The notes below the pieces were generated by a model, which worked only from the letters and a program-made list of their open reading frames with translations, was not told where the DNA came from and did not search any database. The position numbers were made by a program, and so were the translations under genes. Below, piece by piece: positions 54,484 through 63,029 of a stretch of 64,000 nucleotides of DNA. Numbering within the stretch: the stretch's first letter is position 1; each line of letters opens with the position of its first letter. Origin of the DNA: Mycolicibacterium chubuense (GTDB taxonomy: Bacteria; Actinomycetota; Actinomycetes; Mycobacteriales; Mycobacteriaceae); contig NZ_JYNX01000025.1 of assembly GCF_001044255.1 (NCBI RefSeq), positions 1 through 64,000 on the forward strand, written 5' to 3'.

Positions 54484-54849
54484 TGGAGCTGCCGGGAATC
54501 GAACCCGGGTCCTACGGCATTCCCTCGAGGCTTCTCCGTGCGCAGTCCGCTATGTCTCTACTCGGATCTCCTGATCACGCGAACAAGTCAGGATGACGAT
54601 CCCAGTCGCTGTTTGATGTCCCCACGGGTTCCGCGACCGAACCCGTGGGTGGGTCCCTCTAGATGACGCCAGGGTCCGGGTCGAGGGCGTTCCCGGTCTG
54701 ACGGACCAGCTGTCGCTTAGGCAGCGAGAGCGAAGTCGCGCTGATTGGAATCGGCGCTTAATTGGTTGCAACGACGCTTACGGTGGTCTCTTGCCTGCAC
54801 CGGCACGCTTCCCTTGATTCGATGCGCGAAGTCGAAACCGTTCAGCCCC
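54484..54849 (-). ncRNA. ssrA: Transfer-messenger RNA (tmRNA)
   Basis: The 5' end GGGGCTGAAACGGTTTCGAC and the 3' end GGTTCGATTCCCGGCAGCTCC form the tRNA-like domain: GGGGCTG pairs with CAGCTCC, and GGGTTCGATTCCC is the T arm. The tag reading frame on the minus strand (54755 to 54717) encodes ADSNQRDFALAA and then TAA; with the charged Ala the tag is AADSNQRDFALAA. After the discriminator A the DNA reads CCG rather than CCA, so the final A of the tail must be added after transcription. The tmRNA rescues stalled ribosomes with SmpB, whose gene lies 3.3 kb away on the same strand. End positions are inferred from the acceptor stem. Confidence 0.95.
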
Positions 54850-54951
54850 TCGCACCCCTGCCGACCATCAGCAGGAAGATTCATACTACCGGTCGGTTAA
54901 ACACACGCGAGCACATATTTAGTCCATCGAGTGTGCGCCCTGGGCGAGCAT

Positions 54952-57219
54952 TCACGCCTCGCGCCGCCCTGGACGCACACTGGACGTCAGGTCGCCGTAT
55001 TCGGCGACGATGTCGGCGATCGGCGCGGGACGTCCGAACAGGTGTCCCTGCGCGAGTCGGCAGCCGGCCGCCACGATGGTGCCGGCCTGCTCGGGCGTCT
55101 CGATGCCCTCGGCGATCACGTCCAGGCCGAGGTCGGCACACAACCCGACCACCGACCGGTAGAGGGCGAGATCGCGGGCGGCATCCGACCCGGCCGCGAG
55201 GCTGCGATCGAGCTTGACGATGTCGACCGGCAGCGCATGGAGGTAGGTCAGCGAGTTGTAGCCCGCGCCGAAGTCATCCAGCGCGACCCGGACCCCCGTG
55301 TCGTTGAGCCGCCCGATCTGCGCTGCGGCATCGGCCAGGTCGACGATCGGCAGCGTCTCGGTGATCTCCAGGACGAGCCGGTCCGCGTCGATCCTGTAGG
55401 TCGACAGGGTGCGACGGACGTCGTCCTCGAAACCGGGGTTGCCCAGCCGGGTGGCACCGATGTTCACGTGGATGCCAACGTCCAGACCGGTAGCCGCGAC
55501 CTCCTGGCAGGCCAGTCGCAGCACCATCCCGTCCAGCATCGCCCCCAGACCCGCGGCTTCGGCGGCCGCGACGAAGGTCTCGGGCGGGATCTGAATTCCG
55601 TTCGGCGCCGTCCAGCGCGCGAGCGCCTCGACCGCGACCAGCGTCTCGTCGGGCAGCCGCACCACGGGCTGGAAGCTCAGGCTGAAGCCCGCAGGCACCC
55701 CGCCGGCGGCGCTGCGCAGCGCGGTGGGGAAATCGGCCCGCACCCCCGCCGCGGGCTGGTACACCACCGCGGTGTTCTTGCCCAGCCGCTTGCCGGCGTA
55801 CATCGAGATGTCGGCCTGGCGCAGCAGATCGTCCGACGTGAGCGCGCTCGGCCCGGCATCCGCGCGAACCAGTCCCATGCTCGCCCGCACCCGCAATGAC
55901 GATCCGTGCAGCAGGAACGGATCCCGCAGCGCCACCCGCAGCCGGTCGGCGACCACCTCAGGGTCCGCCCTCTCTCCGTCGATCAGGATCGCGAACTCGT
56001 CACCACCGATCCGGGCGAGAGTGTCGGCGTCGGTGACGCACCGCCGGAGCCGCTCCCCCACAGCGCACAGCAGGTCGTCACCGGCGGCATGGCCGAACCG
56101 GTCGTTGACGTCCTTGAAATCGTCGAGGTCGACGAAGATCAGTACGAAATGACCGTCGTGCATCGCCTCCTCGAGCCGCTGGGCGAACAGCAGCCGGTTG
56201 GGCAGACCCGTCAGGGAGTCGTGCAGCACCTGATGGGCCAACCGGCGCTGCGCGTCGAGGAGCCGGCCTGTCAGCAGCCTCTGCTCAGCCATGGCGACCA
56301 CCTGCCGGGCCGCCACGAAGACGACCATCGACACGATGACGGTGACCACCACGAGATCGAGCGCGTGGTCGTTGAGTACGTGAAAGGCCAGCAATAGCGT
56401 GATGCCGAGGAACCCCGAGTAGGGCAGGATCAACTGCGCCCAGTCGATCAGTCGCGACCGCCGGGAGGCCGCCGGTGCTGCATCGCGGTCGCGCAGCGAC
56501 AATCCCACGAAGAGTGCGCCGAGCGCGATGCCGGCCCCGCCCCAGAGCACGCCGCGCGGTTGACCGACCGTGTCGAAGTACGCGGTGATGCGGTCGGCCG
56601 CCGCGATGAGGACGAGCCCGCTGCCCAACTGTAGGTAGGTGGCCCGGTACGGCCGCTCGGCGCGGTACACCATGCCGCTCACCGCGGCGACCACCACGAG
56701 CACGAGTTCCGCGAAGCCATATGCCGTGTGCATCGCGGGGGACTCCGAGCGCGGGAACGACGACGTCGTCTCCGCGCCGGACCCGAAGATCACCAGGATG
56801 GCGCACGAGGTCGCCGCCACCAACGCATCGAGCACGATCAGGGCCGACGCATGCGTTCGCGAGCCGTCTTGCCGAACGATCGGCTCACCGCCCGCCCACG
56901 CGAGAGCGACGATGGCGGCCAACCCGAACACAGGGAACAACCAGTACACCGGAACCCAGACCGGAGCCCCGTCCGGGCCGCTGAGCCACCATACGAGTTG
57001 GCCGGCCAGCACGGCGCCCACGGCGCCGACGGCGAGCAGGCGCCACCATCGCGCGACACCGTGGACGCGGCGCGACTCGAACAACCCGTAGGCGACGGCG
57101 CCGATCCCGGCACCGCACTGCGCGACGACGGCGATCCGCTGGGCAGTCTGCTCACCCCAGGGCGCGAACGAATTGACCGTCAGCAGCAGCGTGGCTGTGA
57201 CGACCAACGCGACGCGCAA
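54952..57219 (-). CDS. Membrane GGDEF–EAL protein (cyclic di-GMP turnover)
   Basis: A 755-residue membrane protein. About nine hydrophobic segments fill residues 1-300. A GGDEF domain (about 325-480) has the intact motif RIGGDEFAILI and the start DSLTGLPNRLLFAQRL. An EAL domain (about 505-745) has VEALARW, DDFGAGYNSLTYL, and EGIETPEQAG. Both catalytic motifs are complete, so it may both make and break cyclic di-GMP, as reported for the single mycobacterial enzyme of this type. The only in-frame start after a stop is TTG at 57219. It lies between ssrA and the EamA gene on the same strand. Confidence 0.88.
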   Translation of the reverse strand: MRVALVVTATLLLTVNSFAPWGEQTAQRIAVVAQCGAGIGAVAYGLFESRRVHGVARWWRLLAVGAVGAVLAGQLVWWLSGPDGAPVWVPVYWLFPVFGLAAIVALAWAGGEPIVRQDGSRTHASALIVLDALVAATSCAILVIFGSGAETTSSFPRSESPAMHTAYGFAELVLVVVAAVSGMVYRAERPYRATYLQLGSGLVLIAAADRITAYFDTVGQPRGVLWGGAGIALGALFVGLSLRDRDAAPAASRRSRLIDWAQLILPYSGFLGITLLLAFHVLNDHALDLVVVTVIVSMVVFVAARQVVAMAEQRLLTGRLLDAQRRLAHQVLHDSLTGLPNRLLFAQRLEEAMHDGHFVLIFVDLDDFKDVNDRFGHAAGDDLLCAVGERLRRCVTDADTLARIGGDEFAILIDGERADPEVVADRLRVALRDPFLLHGSSLRVRASMGLVRADAGPSALTSDDLLRQADISMYAGKRLGKNTAVVYQPAAGVRADFPTALRSAAGGVPAGFSLSFQPVVRLPDETLVAVEALARWTAPNGIQIPPETFVAAAEAAGLGAMLDGMVLRLACQEVAATGLDVGIHVNIGATRLGNPGFEDDVRRTLSTYRIDADRLVLEITETLPIVDLADAAAQIGRLNDTGVRVALDDFGAGYNSLTYLHALPVDIVKLDRSLAAGSDAARDLALYRSVVGLCADLGLDVIAEGIETPEQAGTIVAAGCRLAQGHLFGRPAPIADIVAEYGDLTSSVRPGRREA

Positions 57220-57296
57220 CCGGAAGCCCGTGCCGCCATCCCCTTACACTCGCCGACGAACGTCTCCGGCCGTCGAGTTGCCCGTGACGACGGTAA

Positions 57297-58142
57297 CTAA
57301 CCGGCGGCGATCATCGCGACGGAAGTGAACGCAAAGATCATCCCGGCGATCTGCCCCCGGCTCACCCGCTCGCGCAGGACGACCACCGCGAGCAGCACGG
57401 TGGCCGCCGGATACAGCGCGACGAGCACACCGGTCAGCGACAGCAGCGAAGACTGCAGGGCGAGCAGGGTGGCCGTGTTGGCCACGGTGTCGAGCACCCC
57501 GGCGAGCAGCGCCAGCCGCAACGGCACGCCCCGCTCGACCACGAAGTTCGCGGTCAGCACCGCGGCGAGCGCGACGATCGCGGTCGCCGCCAGCCGGCCG
57601 AACACCAGGGGCCACAGTCCGGCCTGGACGGGGACTTGGTCGAGGATGACGAAGTTCAGACCGAACGCGATACCGGATCCGACCGTCAGCCAGGCGACCT
57701 TGACGGTGAAGCGGTGCGGCCGGACGTCCTCGTCGCCTGCTTGCCGGCTGACCATGACCACCGCGACCAGCGCCAGCAGCACCCCGCACAGCGCGAGCGC
57801 GCTGGGCCGCTCGCCCAACGCCATGCCGACACCGACAGGGACGCCGGCGACCAGCACCGACGTCAGCGGCGACACCACCGAGATGGGACCCGATCCGAGT
57901 GCGGCGTAGAACCACCACACGCCGAACGCCTGACCCACGCCCGCCAGCAGCCCCCACAGCACAGCGGACGCGCTGAGCTGACCGCCGAACGGCACCGCGA
58001 TGACCGTGAGCAGGACCAGCGCCAGCGGATAGGACAGCAGCACCACCCGCAGCGCGGCGACACGGCGCGAGGCGTAGCCGCCGACGAAGTCGCTGACGCC
58101 GTATCCCAGCGCCGCGATCAGCGCGCTGAGGACGCCGGTCAG
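57297..58142 (-). CDS. EamA/DMT-family transporter with a probable CTG start
   Basis: A membrane exporter of the drug/metabolite transporter superfamily with ten predicted helices in two EamA repeats; [20 protein letters not shown] and [20 protein letters not shown] are the characteristic repeats. The first helix, [20 protein letters not shown], is coding in family terms but lies upstream of the first ATG/GTG/TTG codon (GTG 58046). The CTG at 58140-58142 overlaps the smpB stop as CTGA, just like the ATGA and GTGA overlaps elsewhere in the window, and would give a 281-residue protein. If only GTG 58046 is used, the first helix and part of the second are lost. Confidence 0.8.
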   Translation of the reverse strand: MTGVLSALIAALGYGVSDFVGGYASRRVAALRVVLLSYPLALVLLTVIAVPFGGQLSASAVLWGLLAGVGQAFGVWWFYAALGSGPISVVSPLTSVLVAGVPVGVGMALGERPSALALCGVLLALVAVVMVSRQAGDEDVRPHRFTVKVAWLTVGSGIAFGLNFVILDQVPVQAGLWPLVFGRLAATAIVALAAVLTANFVVERGVPLRLALLAGVLDTVANTATLLALQSSLLSLTGVLVALYPAATVLLAVVVLRERVSRGQIAGMIFAFTSVAMIAAG

Positions 58143-58636
58143 GAGGTCATGCCCTTGACGCGTCGTCCCAGCTCTCGGGTGACCTCCCGCTCGGCGTCGC
58201 GGCGGGCCAGGTCCTGGCGCTTGTCATGGGCCTGCTTACCGCGGGCGAGCGCCAGCTCGACCTTCACCTTGCCGCCGGTGAAGTACAGGGACAGGGGCAC
58301 CAGCGTCAGGTTGCCGTCGCGGGTCTTGCCGACCAGCGTGTCGATCTCGCGACGGTGCAGCAGCAGTTTGCGGTTGCGCCGCGGGGCGTGGTTGGTCCAG
58401 CTGCCGTGGTGATACTCCGGGATGTGCAGGTTGCGCAGCCAGATCTCGCCGTCGTCGACGGTGGCGAATGCATCGGCCAGCGACGCCTGCCCCTCGCGCA
58501 GGCTCTTCACCTCGGTGCCCATCAGCGCGACGCCCGCCTCGAAGGTCTCGAGGATCGCGAAGTTGTGGCGCGCCTTGCGGTTGGTGGCCACCACCTGGTT
58601 GTTGCTGTCCTTGACGCCTTTCACCTTCTTCGCCAC
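58139..58636 (-). CDS. smpB: SsrA-binding protein
   Basis: A 165-residue SmpB that binds the tRNA-like domain of tmRNA and carries it to stalled ribosomes. The family core is [20 protein letters not shown], then [20 protein letters not shown], and [20 protein letters not shown]. The C-terminal [20 protein letters not shown] is the basic helix that enters the mRNA channel. The start is GTG at 58636, two bases after the ftsX stop; an N-terminal extension into ftsX is a shadow. The stop overlaps the proposed CTG of the EamA gene. Confidence 0.96.
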   Translation of the reverse strand: MAKKVKGVKDSNNQVVATNRKARHNFAILETFEAGVALMGTEVKSLREGQASLADAFATVDDGEIWLRNLHIPEYHHGSWTNHAPRRNRKLLLHRREIDTLVGKTRDGNLTLVPLSLYFTGGKVKVELALARGKQAHDKRQDLARRDAEREVTRELGRRVKGMTS

Positions 58637-58638
58637 GG

Positions 58639-59535
58639 CTACCGCCGCACGTAGAGGCGCAGGGTGACGTAGGCGGTGATGCCCGACATCGCCAGGCCGA
58701 GGAACAGCATCCACGGCGCGCTGTAGTAGAGCACGTCGGCATAGTCCACTCTGGCGATGAGGTTCGCCTGATAGAACTGGTCGAGCGCGCTCTCCAGGAA
58801 CAATGCCCGCACCGCGATCAGCCCCGCGATGGCGATCAGCACCCCGACGAACGCCGCGAGCATCGCCTCGAGCAGGAACGGCAGCTGGGTGTACCAGCGG
58901 GTGGCGCCCACCAGCCGCATGATGCCGATCTCGGTACGCCGGGTGTAGGCGGCGACTTGGACCATGTTCGCGATCAACAGGACCGCCCCGATGGCCTGCA
59001 CCAGCGCCACCGCGAACGCCGCGTTGCTGATGCCGTTGAGCACCGCGAACAGCCGGTCGATCAGGTCCTTCTGGTTGAGGACGTTCAGGACGCCGGGTTG
59101 GCCGATCATCGCGTCGTCGAAGTCCTTGTGCTGCTCGGGATCGTCGAGCTTGACGACGAACGACGCCGGGAACGCGTCCTTGCCTGCGACGTCCTTGTAC
59201 TGCGGGAACTTGCGGATGGCGTCGTCGTAGGCCTCGTCGCGGTTGAGGAAGCGCACGGACCGGACGTCCTGGCGGTCCTCGATCGTCTTGCGCAGCGCTT
59301 TGCACGGGTCCGCGTCGCAGGTCGGATCGTTCGCCGACACGTCGTTGGTGAGGAAGACCTGGCTCTCCACCCGGTCGAGATAGATCGCGCGGGACTGGTC
59401 GGCAAGCCGCACCACCAGCAGGCCGCCACCGAACAGCCCGATCGAAATCGCGGTGGTGAGGACCATCGCGACCGTCATGGTGACGTTGCGGCGAAGCCCG
59501 GTGAGGACTTCGTTGACGAGGAAGCCGAAGCGCAC
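58639..59535 (-). CDS. ftsX: Cell division ABC-type permease
   Basis: A 298-residue membrane protein with four helices (about 22-44, 175-197, 222-248 and 270-292) and a large external loop (about 50-170). Together with FtsE it regulates a peptidoglycan hydrolase (RipC in mycobacteria) at the septum. The external loop has a Cys pair in [13 protein letters not shown]. The start is a GTG whose G is the last base of the ftsE stop (TAGTG), so the two are coupled. The end overlaps nothing and smpB follows two bases later. Confidence 0.96.
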   Translation of the reverse strand: MRFGFLVNEVLTGLRRNVTMTVAMVLTTAISIGLFGGGLLVVRLADQSRAIYLDRVESQVFLTNDVSANDPTCDADPCKALRKTIEDRQDVRSVRFLNRDEAYDDAIRKFPQYKDVAGKDAFPASFVVKLDDPEQHKDFDDAMIGQPGVLNVLNQKDLIDRLFAVLNGISNAAFAVALVQAIGAVLLIANMVQVAAYTRRTEIGIMRLVGATRWYTQLPFLLEAMLAAFVGVLIAIAGLIAVRALFLESALDQFYQANLIARVDYADVLYYSAPWMLFLGLAMSGITAYVTLRLYVRR

Positions 59536-60224
59536 TAGCGATCCATTCCGTAGACGCCGCGCTGTTCGTCGCGAACCAGCCGGCCGAGTTCGAGTTCGAC
59601 GACCCGCTGACGCATGGAGTCGACGATGTGGTGGTCGTGGGTGGCCATCAGCACCGTGGTGCCGGTGCGGTTGATCCGCTCGAGCAGATCCATGATGTCC
59701 TTGCTGGTCTCCGGGTCGAGGTTGCCCGTCGGTTCGTCGGCCAGCAGCACCAGCGGCCGGTTGACGAACGCCCGCGCGATCGCGACCCGCTGCTGCTCGC
59801 CGCCGGACAGCTCGGCGGGCAGGCGGTTGGCCTTGCCGGACAGCCCGACCATCTCGAGCACGTCGGGCACCACCCGGTTGATGGTGTCGGCCCGCTTGCC
59901 GATCACCTCGAGCGCGAAGGCGACGTTCTCGAAGACCGTCTTCTGCTGCAGCAGCCGGAAATCCTGGAAGACGCAGCCCATGACCTGACGCAGACCCGGG
60001 ATGTGCCGGCCGGACAGCTTGTTCACATGGAACTTGGAGACCCGGATGTCGCCGGAGGACGGGTGCTCCTCGGCCAGCAGCAGGCGCATGAACGTGGACT
60101 TGCCCGACCCGGACGGGCCGATCAGGAAGACGAACTCACCCTTGTCGATCTTGACCGAGACGTTGTCGAGCGCCGGCCGCGCCGACGACTTGTACTGCTT
60201 GGAGACATGGTCGAGGGTGATCAT
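59535..60224 (-). CDS. ftsE: Cell division ATP-binding protein
   Basis: A 229-residue ABC ATPase. Walker A is [16 protein letters not shown], the Q-loop is in [14 protein letters not shown], the signature is [15 protein letters not shown], Walker B is [14 protein letters not shown], and the switch His is in MATHDHHIV. It powers FtsX. The ATG at 60224 gives [11 protein letters not shown], the usual start; a GTG one codon earlier is possible. Near-identity of order and length with M. tuberculosis Rv3102c. Confidence 0.97.
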   Translation of the reverse strand: MITLDHVSKQYKSSARPALDNVSVKIDKGEFVFLIGPSGSGKSTFMRLLLAEEHPSSGDIRVSKFHVNKLSGRHIPGLRQVMGCVFQDFRLLQQKTVFENVAFALEVIGKRADTINRVVPDVLEMVGLSGKANRLPAELSGGEQQRVAIARAFVNRPLVLLADEPTGNLDPETSKDIMDLLERINRTGTTVLMATHDHHIVDSMRQRVVELELGRLVRDEQRGVYGMDR

Positions 60225-60276
60225 CACGGCACGCCAGTGTAGCGGGGAGGCAGGCAGGTACCGCGGCGCCGCCGAA

Positions 60277-60798
60277 TCACCGGGGAGGCGTCGCGGTCGT
60301 CGCCGGCGGCGCGCCGGGCGGGGCGACCGTGGTGGGCGCCAGCGTCGGCGGTGCCAGGGTGAACGTCTGCGGGTCCAGCGGTCCCGGGCCGTCCGGGTCG
60401 ATCACGGTCGTGCCCGGGGCGCCCGGTTCGGTGCTGTCGGTGCTGGTGGGCGACGTGGTGTCCGAGGGTGACGACGTGGTCGTCGGAGCCGGGGTGGTCG
60501 TGGTCGTCGTTGTCGTCGTGGTGGGGGTGGTGGTCTCCGGCGCGCGAGTCTGCACATTGGTCCGCGGCACCCACGTGTAGTTCGGGTCGGGAACGAAGCC
60601 CGGCGGCACCACCTGCGTCTGGTCGGCGGGTTTCTCCGACGAGGCGGGCTGGAAGGTCTGGTTCACCCAGAACAGCGCGACGAACGCGAGAAGCAGCGCC
60701 GCCGTCGAGGTCCGCATGCGGCCACCGAAGATGTAATTGGGCCAGCCCCGGGTGCTGCCCGGGCGCTTCGGCGCCCAGATCCAGTCGGTCCACTTCAT
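60277..60798 (-). CDS. Pro/Thr-rich single-pass membrane protein
   Basis: A 173-residue protein conserved in this place in mycobacteria (Rv3103c-like). A short cytosolic head ([15 protein letters not shown]) is followed by one membrane helix (about 30-47, [18 protein letters not shown]). The rest is an outer, disordered tail with long Thr runs and Pro/Thr repeats, likely to be O-mannosylated. The ATG overlaps the stop of the MscS gene (ATGA at 60795-60798). Its location between a channel and ftsEX suggests an envelope or division role, which is not proven. Confidence 0.85.
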   Translation of the reverse strand: MKWTDWIWAPKRPGSTRGWPNYIFGGRMRTSTAALLLAFVALFWVNQTFQPASSEKPADQTQVVPPGFVPDPNYTWVPRTNVQTRAPETTTPTTTTTTTTTTPAPTTTSSPSDTTSPTSTDSTEPGAPGTTVIDPDGPGPLDPQTFTLAPPTLAPTTVAPPGAPPATTATPPR

Positions 60799-61772
60799 CG
60801 CTGCGACTCCGGTTCCGTCGGCGCATCCTTGGCCGCGTCGTCGGATCGGGCGGGGTGCGGGATCGCCGCGACGACGGGCGCCGCCATCTCACCGGGGGCG
60901 ACGATGCCGGCCCGGCGCAGTGCGCGTACCACCAGCACGCGCAGCCGACGCCCGACCTCGAACTGCTTGCCCGGCAGTGTGCGCGCGACCATCCGCAGGT
61001 TCACCGTGTCCAGTTCGATGCTCTCCACGCCCATCAGCTGCGGCGCGTCGAGCAGCAGATCCTTGAGTTGGGCATCGTCTTTGGCCTTGTCGGCCACGCC
61101 GTGCAGCACCTCGTTCACCGCGTTGAGGTCGGCTGCCACCGGTACCGGGATGTCGATGACCGCCCTGGCCCAGTCCTTGGACAGGTTGACGGTCTTGACG
61201 ATCTGGCCGTTGGGGATGGTGTACATCTCCCCTTCGGCCGAACGCAGCTTGGTTACGCGCAGCGTCACGTCCTCGACGGTGCCCTCGGCGGGCAGTGCGA
61301 TGCCGGCGACGGTCAGCGCGACCAGGTCACCGAAGCCGTACTGCTTCTCGGTGATGATGAAGAATCCCGACAGCAGGTCCTGCACCAGCCGCTGGGCGCC
61401 GAAGCCGAGCGCGGCGCCGATCACGGCAGCGGGCGCCACCAGGGAGCTGATCGGGATCGCGAGGATGTCGGTGATCTGCACCAGCACCATCACCAACAGC
61501 AGGCCCACGGAGACGTAGGAGATCACCGACGCCACCGCCTGGCGGTGTTTGGCGCTCTCGGAGCGGACCAGCTGATCGCTTTCCTGGTACTCGGCGTCGA
61601 TGCGCCGGGTGATGCGCTGCGCGGTCCAGTTGATGAATCTCGCCGCCAGCAGGGCACCAATCAGCAGCAGCGCGATGCGCACCCCGCGGTCGAGGATCCA
61701 CACGCCGATGTCACCGCGCCAGAAGCCGTGCCACCGGGACGCGAGGTCGAATGCTAGAAGCGTGTTGGTCAA
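60795..61772 (-). CDS. MscS-family mechanosensitive channel
   Basis: A 325-residue MscS-like membrane channel. Membrane helices lie at about 25-45, 80-103 and 107-130, the last being the pore-lining helix APAAVIGAALGFGAQRLVQD. The MscS beta domain follows, with GTVEDVTLRVTKLRSAEGEM and YTIPNGQIVKTVNLSK, and a cytosolic C-terminal domain. It would release solutes under osmotic downshock. It corresponds to Rv3104c by context. It is 3 bases after prfB and overlaps the Pro/Thr-rich gene downstream. Confidence 0.9.
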   Translation of the reverse strand: MTNTLLAFDLASRWHGFWRGDIGVWILDRGVRIALLLIGALLAARFINWTAQRITRRIDAEYQESDQLVRSESAKHRQAVASVISYVSVGLLLVMVLVQITDILAIPISSLVAPAAVIGAALGFGAQRLVQDLLSGFFIITEKQYGFGDLVALTVAGIALPAEGTVEDVTLRVTKLRSAEGEMYTIPNGQIVKTVNLSKDWARAVIDIPVPVAADLNAVNEVLHGVADKAKDDAQLKDLLLDAPQLMGVESIELDTVNLRMVARTLPGKQFEVGRRLRVLVVRALRRAGIVAPGEMAAPVVAAIPHPARSDDAAKDAPTEPESQR

Positions 61773-61775
61773 GGG

Positions 61776-62894
61776 CTAGTCGCTGTCATCTTTTCTGTTA
61801 CGCCACCGGATCCCGGCCTCGAGGAAGCCGTCGATGTCCCCGTCCAGCACCGCGGCTGGATTCCCGACCTCGTACTCGGTGCGAAGATCTTTCACCATCT
61901 GATAGGGGTGCAGCACGTAGGACCGCATCTGATTGCCCCAGGAGCTGCCGCTGTCGCTCTTGAGAGCGTCCATTTCGGCCCGCTCCTCTAAGCGCTTGCG
62001 TTCCAACAATTTCGCCTGAAGCACGCGCATCGCCGACACCTTGTTCTGCAACTGCGACTTCTCGTTCTGGCAAGTCACGACGATACCGGTCGGGATGTGG
62101 GTCAGTCGAACAGCAGAGTCGGTGGTGTTCACGGACTGGCCGCCGGGTCCGCTGGAGCGGTACACGTCGACCCGCACGTCGCCTTCCGGGATGTCGATGT
62201 GGTCTGTGGTCTCGGTGACCGGCAACACCTCGACTTCGGCGAACGACGTCTGGCGGCGGCCCTGGTTGTCGAACGGGCTGATGCGCACCAGGCGGTGGGT
62301 GCCCTGCTCGACCGACAGGGTGCCGTAGGCGAACGGCGCGTGCACGGCGAACGTCGCGCTCTTGATGCCTGCCTCTTCGGCGTAGGAGGTGTCGTAGACC
62401 TCGACCGGGTACTTGTGCTGCTCGGCCCACCGGATGTACATCCGCATCAGCATCTCGGCCCAGTCCGCGGCGTCCACCCCGCCGGCGCCTGACCGGATGT
62501 TGACCAGCGCCTCCCGCTCGTCGTACTCCCCCGAGAGCAGGGTGCGGACCTCCAAGGCCTCGATGTCCTCGCGCAGCTGCCGCAGCTCGGCGTCGGCCTC
62601 GGCGCTTGCGGTGTCCCCGTCCGCGCCGGCTTCCTCGCTGGCCAGCTCGTAGAGCACCGGCAGATCCTCGACGCGCTGGCGTAACTCCTCGACCCGGCGC
62701 AGTTCGTTCTGGGCGTGCGACAGGTCGCTGGTCACCTTCTGCGCCCGCGTCTGGTCGTCCCACAGCTTCGGGTCCGACGCCTCCTGTTCGAGATTGGCGA
62801 TGCGACCGCGAAGCCCCTCGACGTCGAGCACACGCTCCACCGTGGTGAGCGCGGAGTCGAGGGCAGCGATGTCGGCTTGACGGTCAGGATCCAC
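61776..62894 (-). CDS. prfB: Peptide chain release factor 2
   Basis: A 372-residue release factor RF2 that ends translation at UGA and UAA. The stop-codon reading motif is in [15 protein letters not shown], and the peptidyl-hydrolysis GGQ is at 251-253 in [18 protein letters not shown]. The coding sequence is continuous from the ATG at 62894; the programmed +1 frameshift found near codon 26 in E. coli prfB is not present. It is the first gene of the run prfB–MscS–Pro/Thr protein–ftsE–ftsX–smpB and is divergent from fprA. Confidence 0.97.
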   Translation of the reverse strand: MDPDRQADIAALDSALTTVERVLDVEGLRGRIANLEQEASDPKLWDDQTRAQKVTSDLSHAQNELRRVEELRQRVEDLPVLYELASEEAGADGDTASAEADAELRQLREDIEALEVRTLLSGEYDEREALVNIRSGAGGVDAADWAEMLMRMYIRWAEQHKYPVEVYDTSYAEEAGIKSATFAVHAPFAYGTLSVEQGTHRLVRISPFDNQGRRQTSFAEVEVLPVTETTDHIDIPEGDVRVDVYRSSGPGGQSVNTTDSAVRLTHIPTGIVVTCQNEKSQLQNKVSAMRVLQAKLLERKRLEERAEMDALKSDSGSSWGNQMRSYVLHPYQMVKDLRTEYEVGNPAAVLDGDIDGFLEAGIRWRNRKDDSD

Positions 62895-62948
62895 GGGAGA
62901 TCAGGTTACCGGTCCGCGCGTTCCCCCCGGTCCACGCCGAGCGCGTTC

Positions 62949-62954
62949 TAGCAT
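62949..62954 (+). promoter_or_regulatory. Candidate -10 element of fprA
   Basis: TAGCAT fits TANNNT and lies 75 bases upstream of the fprA ATG, in the prfB–fprA divergent gap. No good -35 is seen. Weak evidence only. Confidence 0.3.
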
Positions 62955-63029
62955 CGGGAGGCAACCCTCGTCCGGCCGCGTCGCGACAGCCCCCTGCGCG
63001 TGGCCGGGCAGCGACAGAAGGCAGCCCAC

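Noticed and set aside
54850-54930. ACCGGT-centred partial palindrome upstream of ssrA as an operator
   Set aside because: The symmetry extends only a few bases beyond ACCGGT, too weak to claim a site.
58637-59305. Extension of smpB to 388 residues
   Set aside because: The added residues are a shadow frame of ftsX; SmpB proteins are about 160 residues and the GTG at 58636 fits.
61776-62894. Programmed frameshift in prfB
   Set aside because: The protein is continuous through the region where E. coli prfB shifts.
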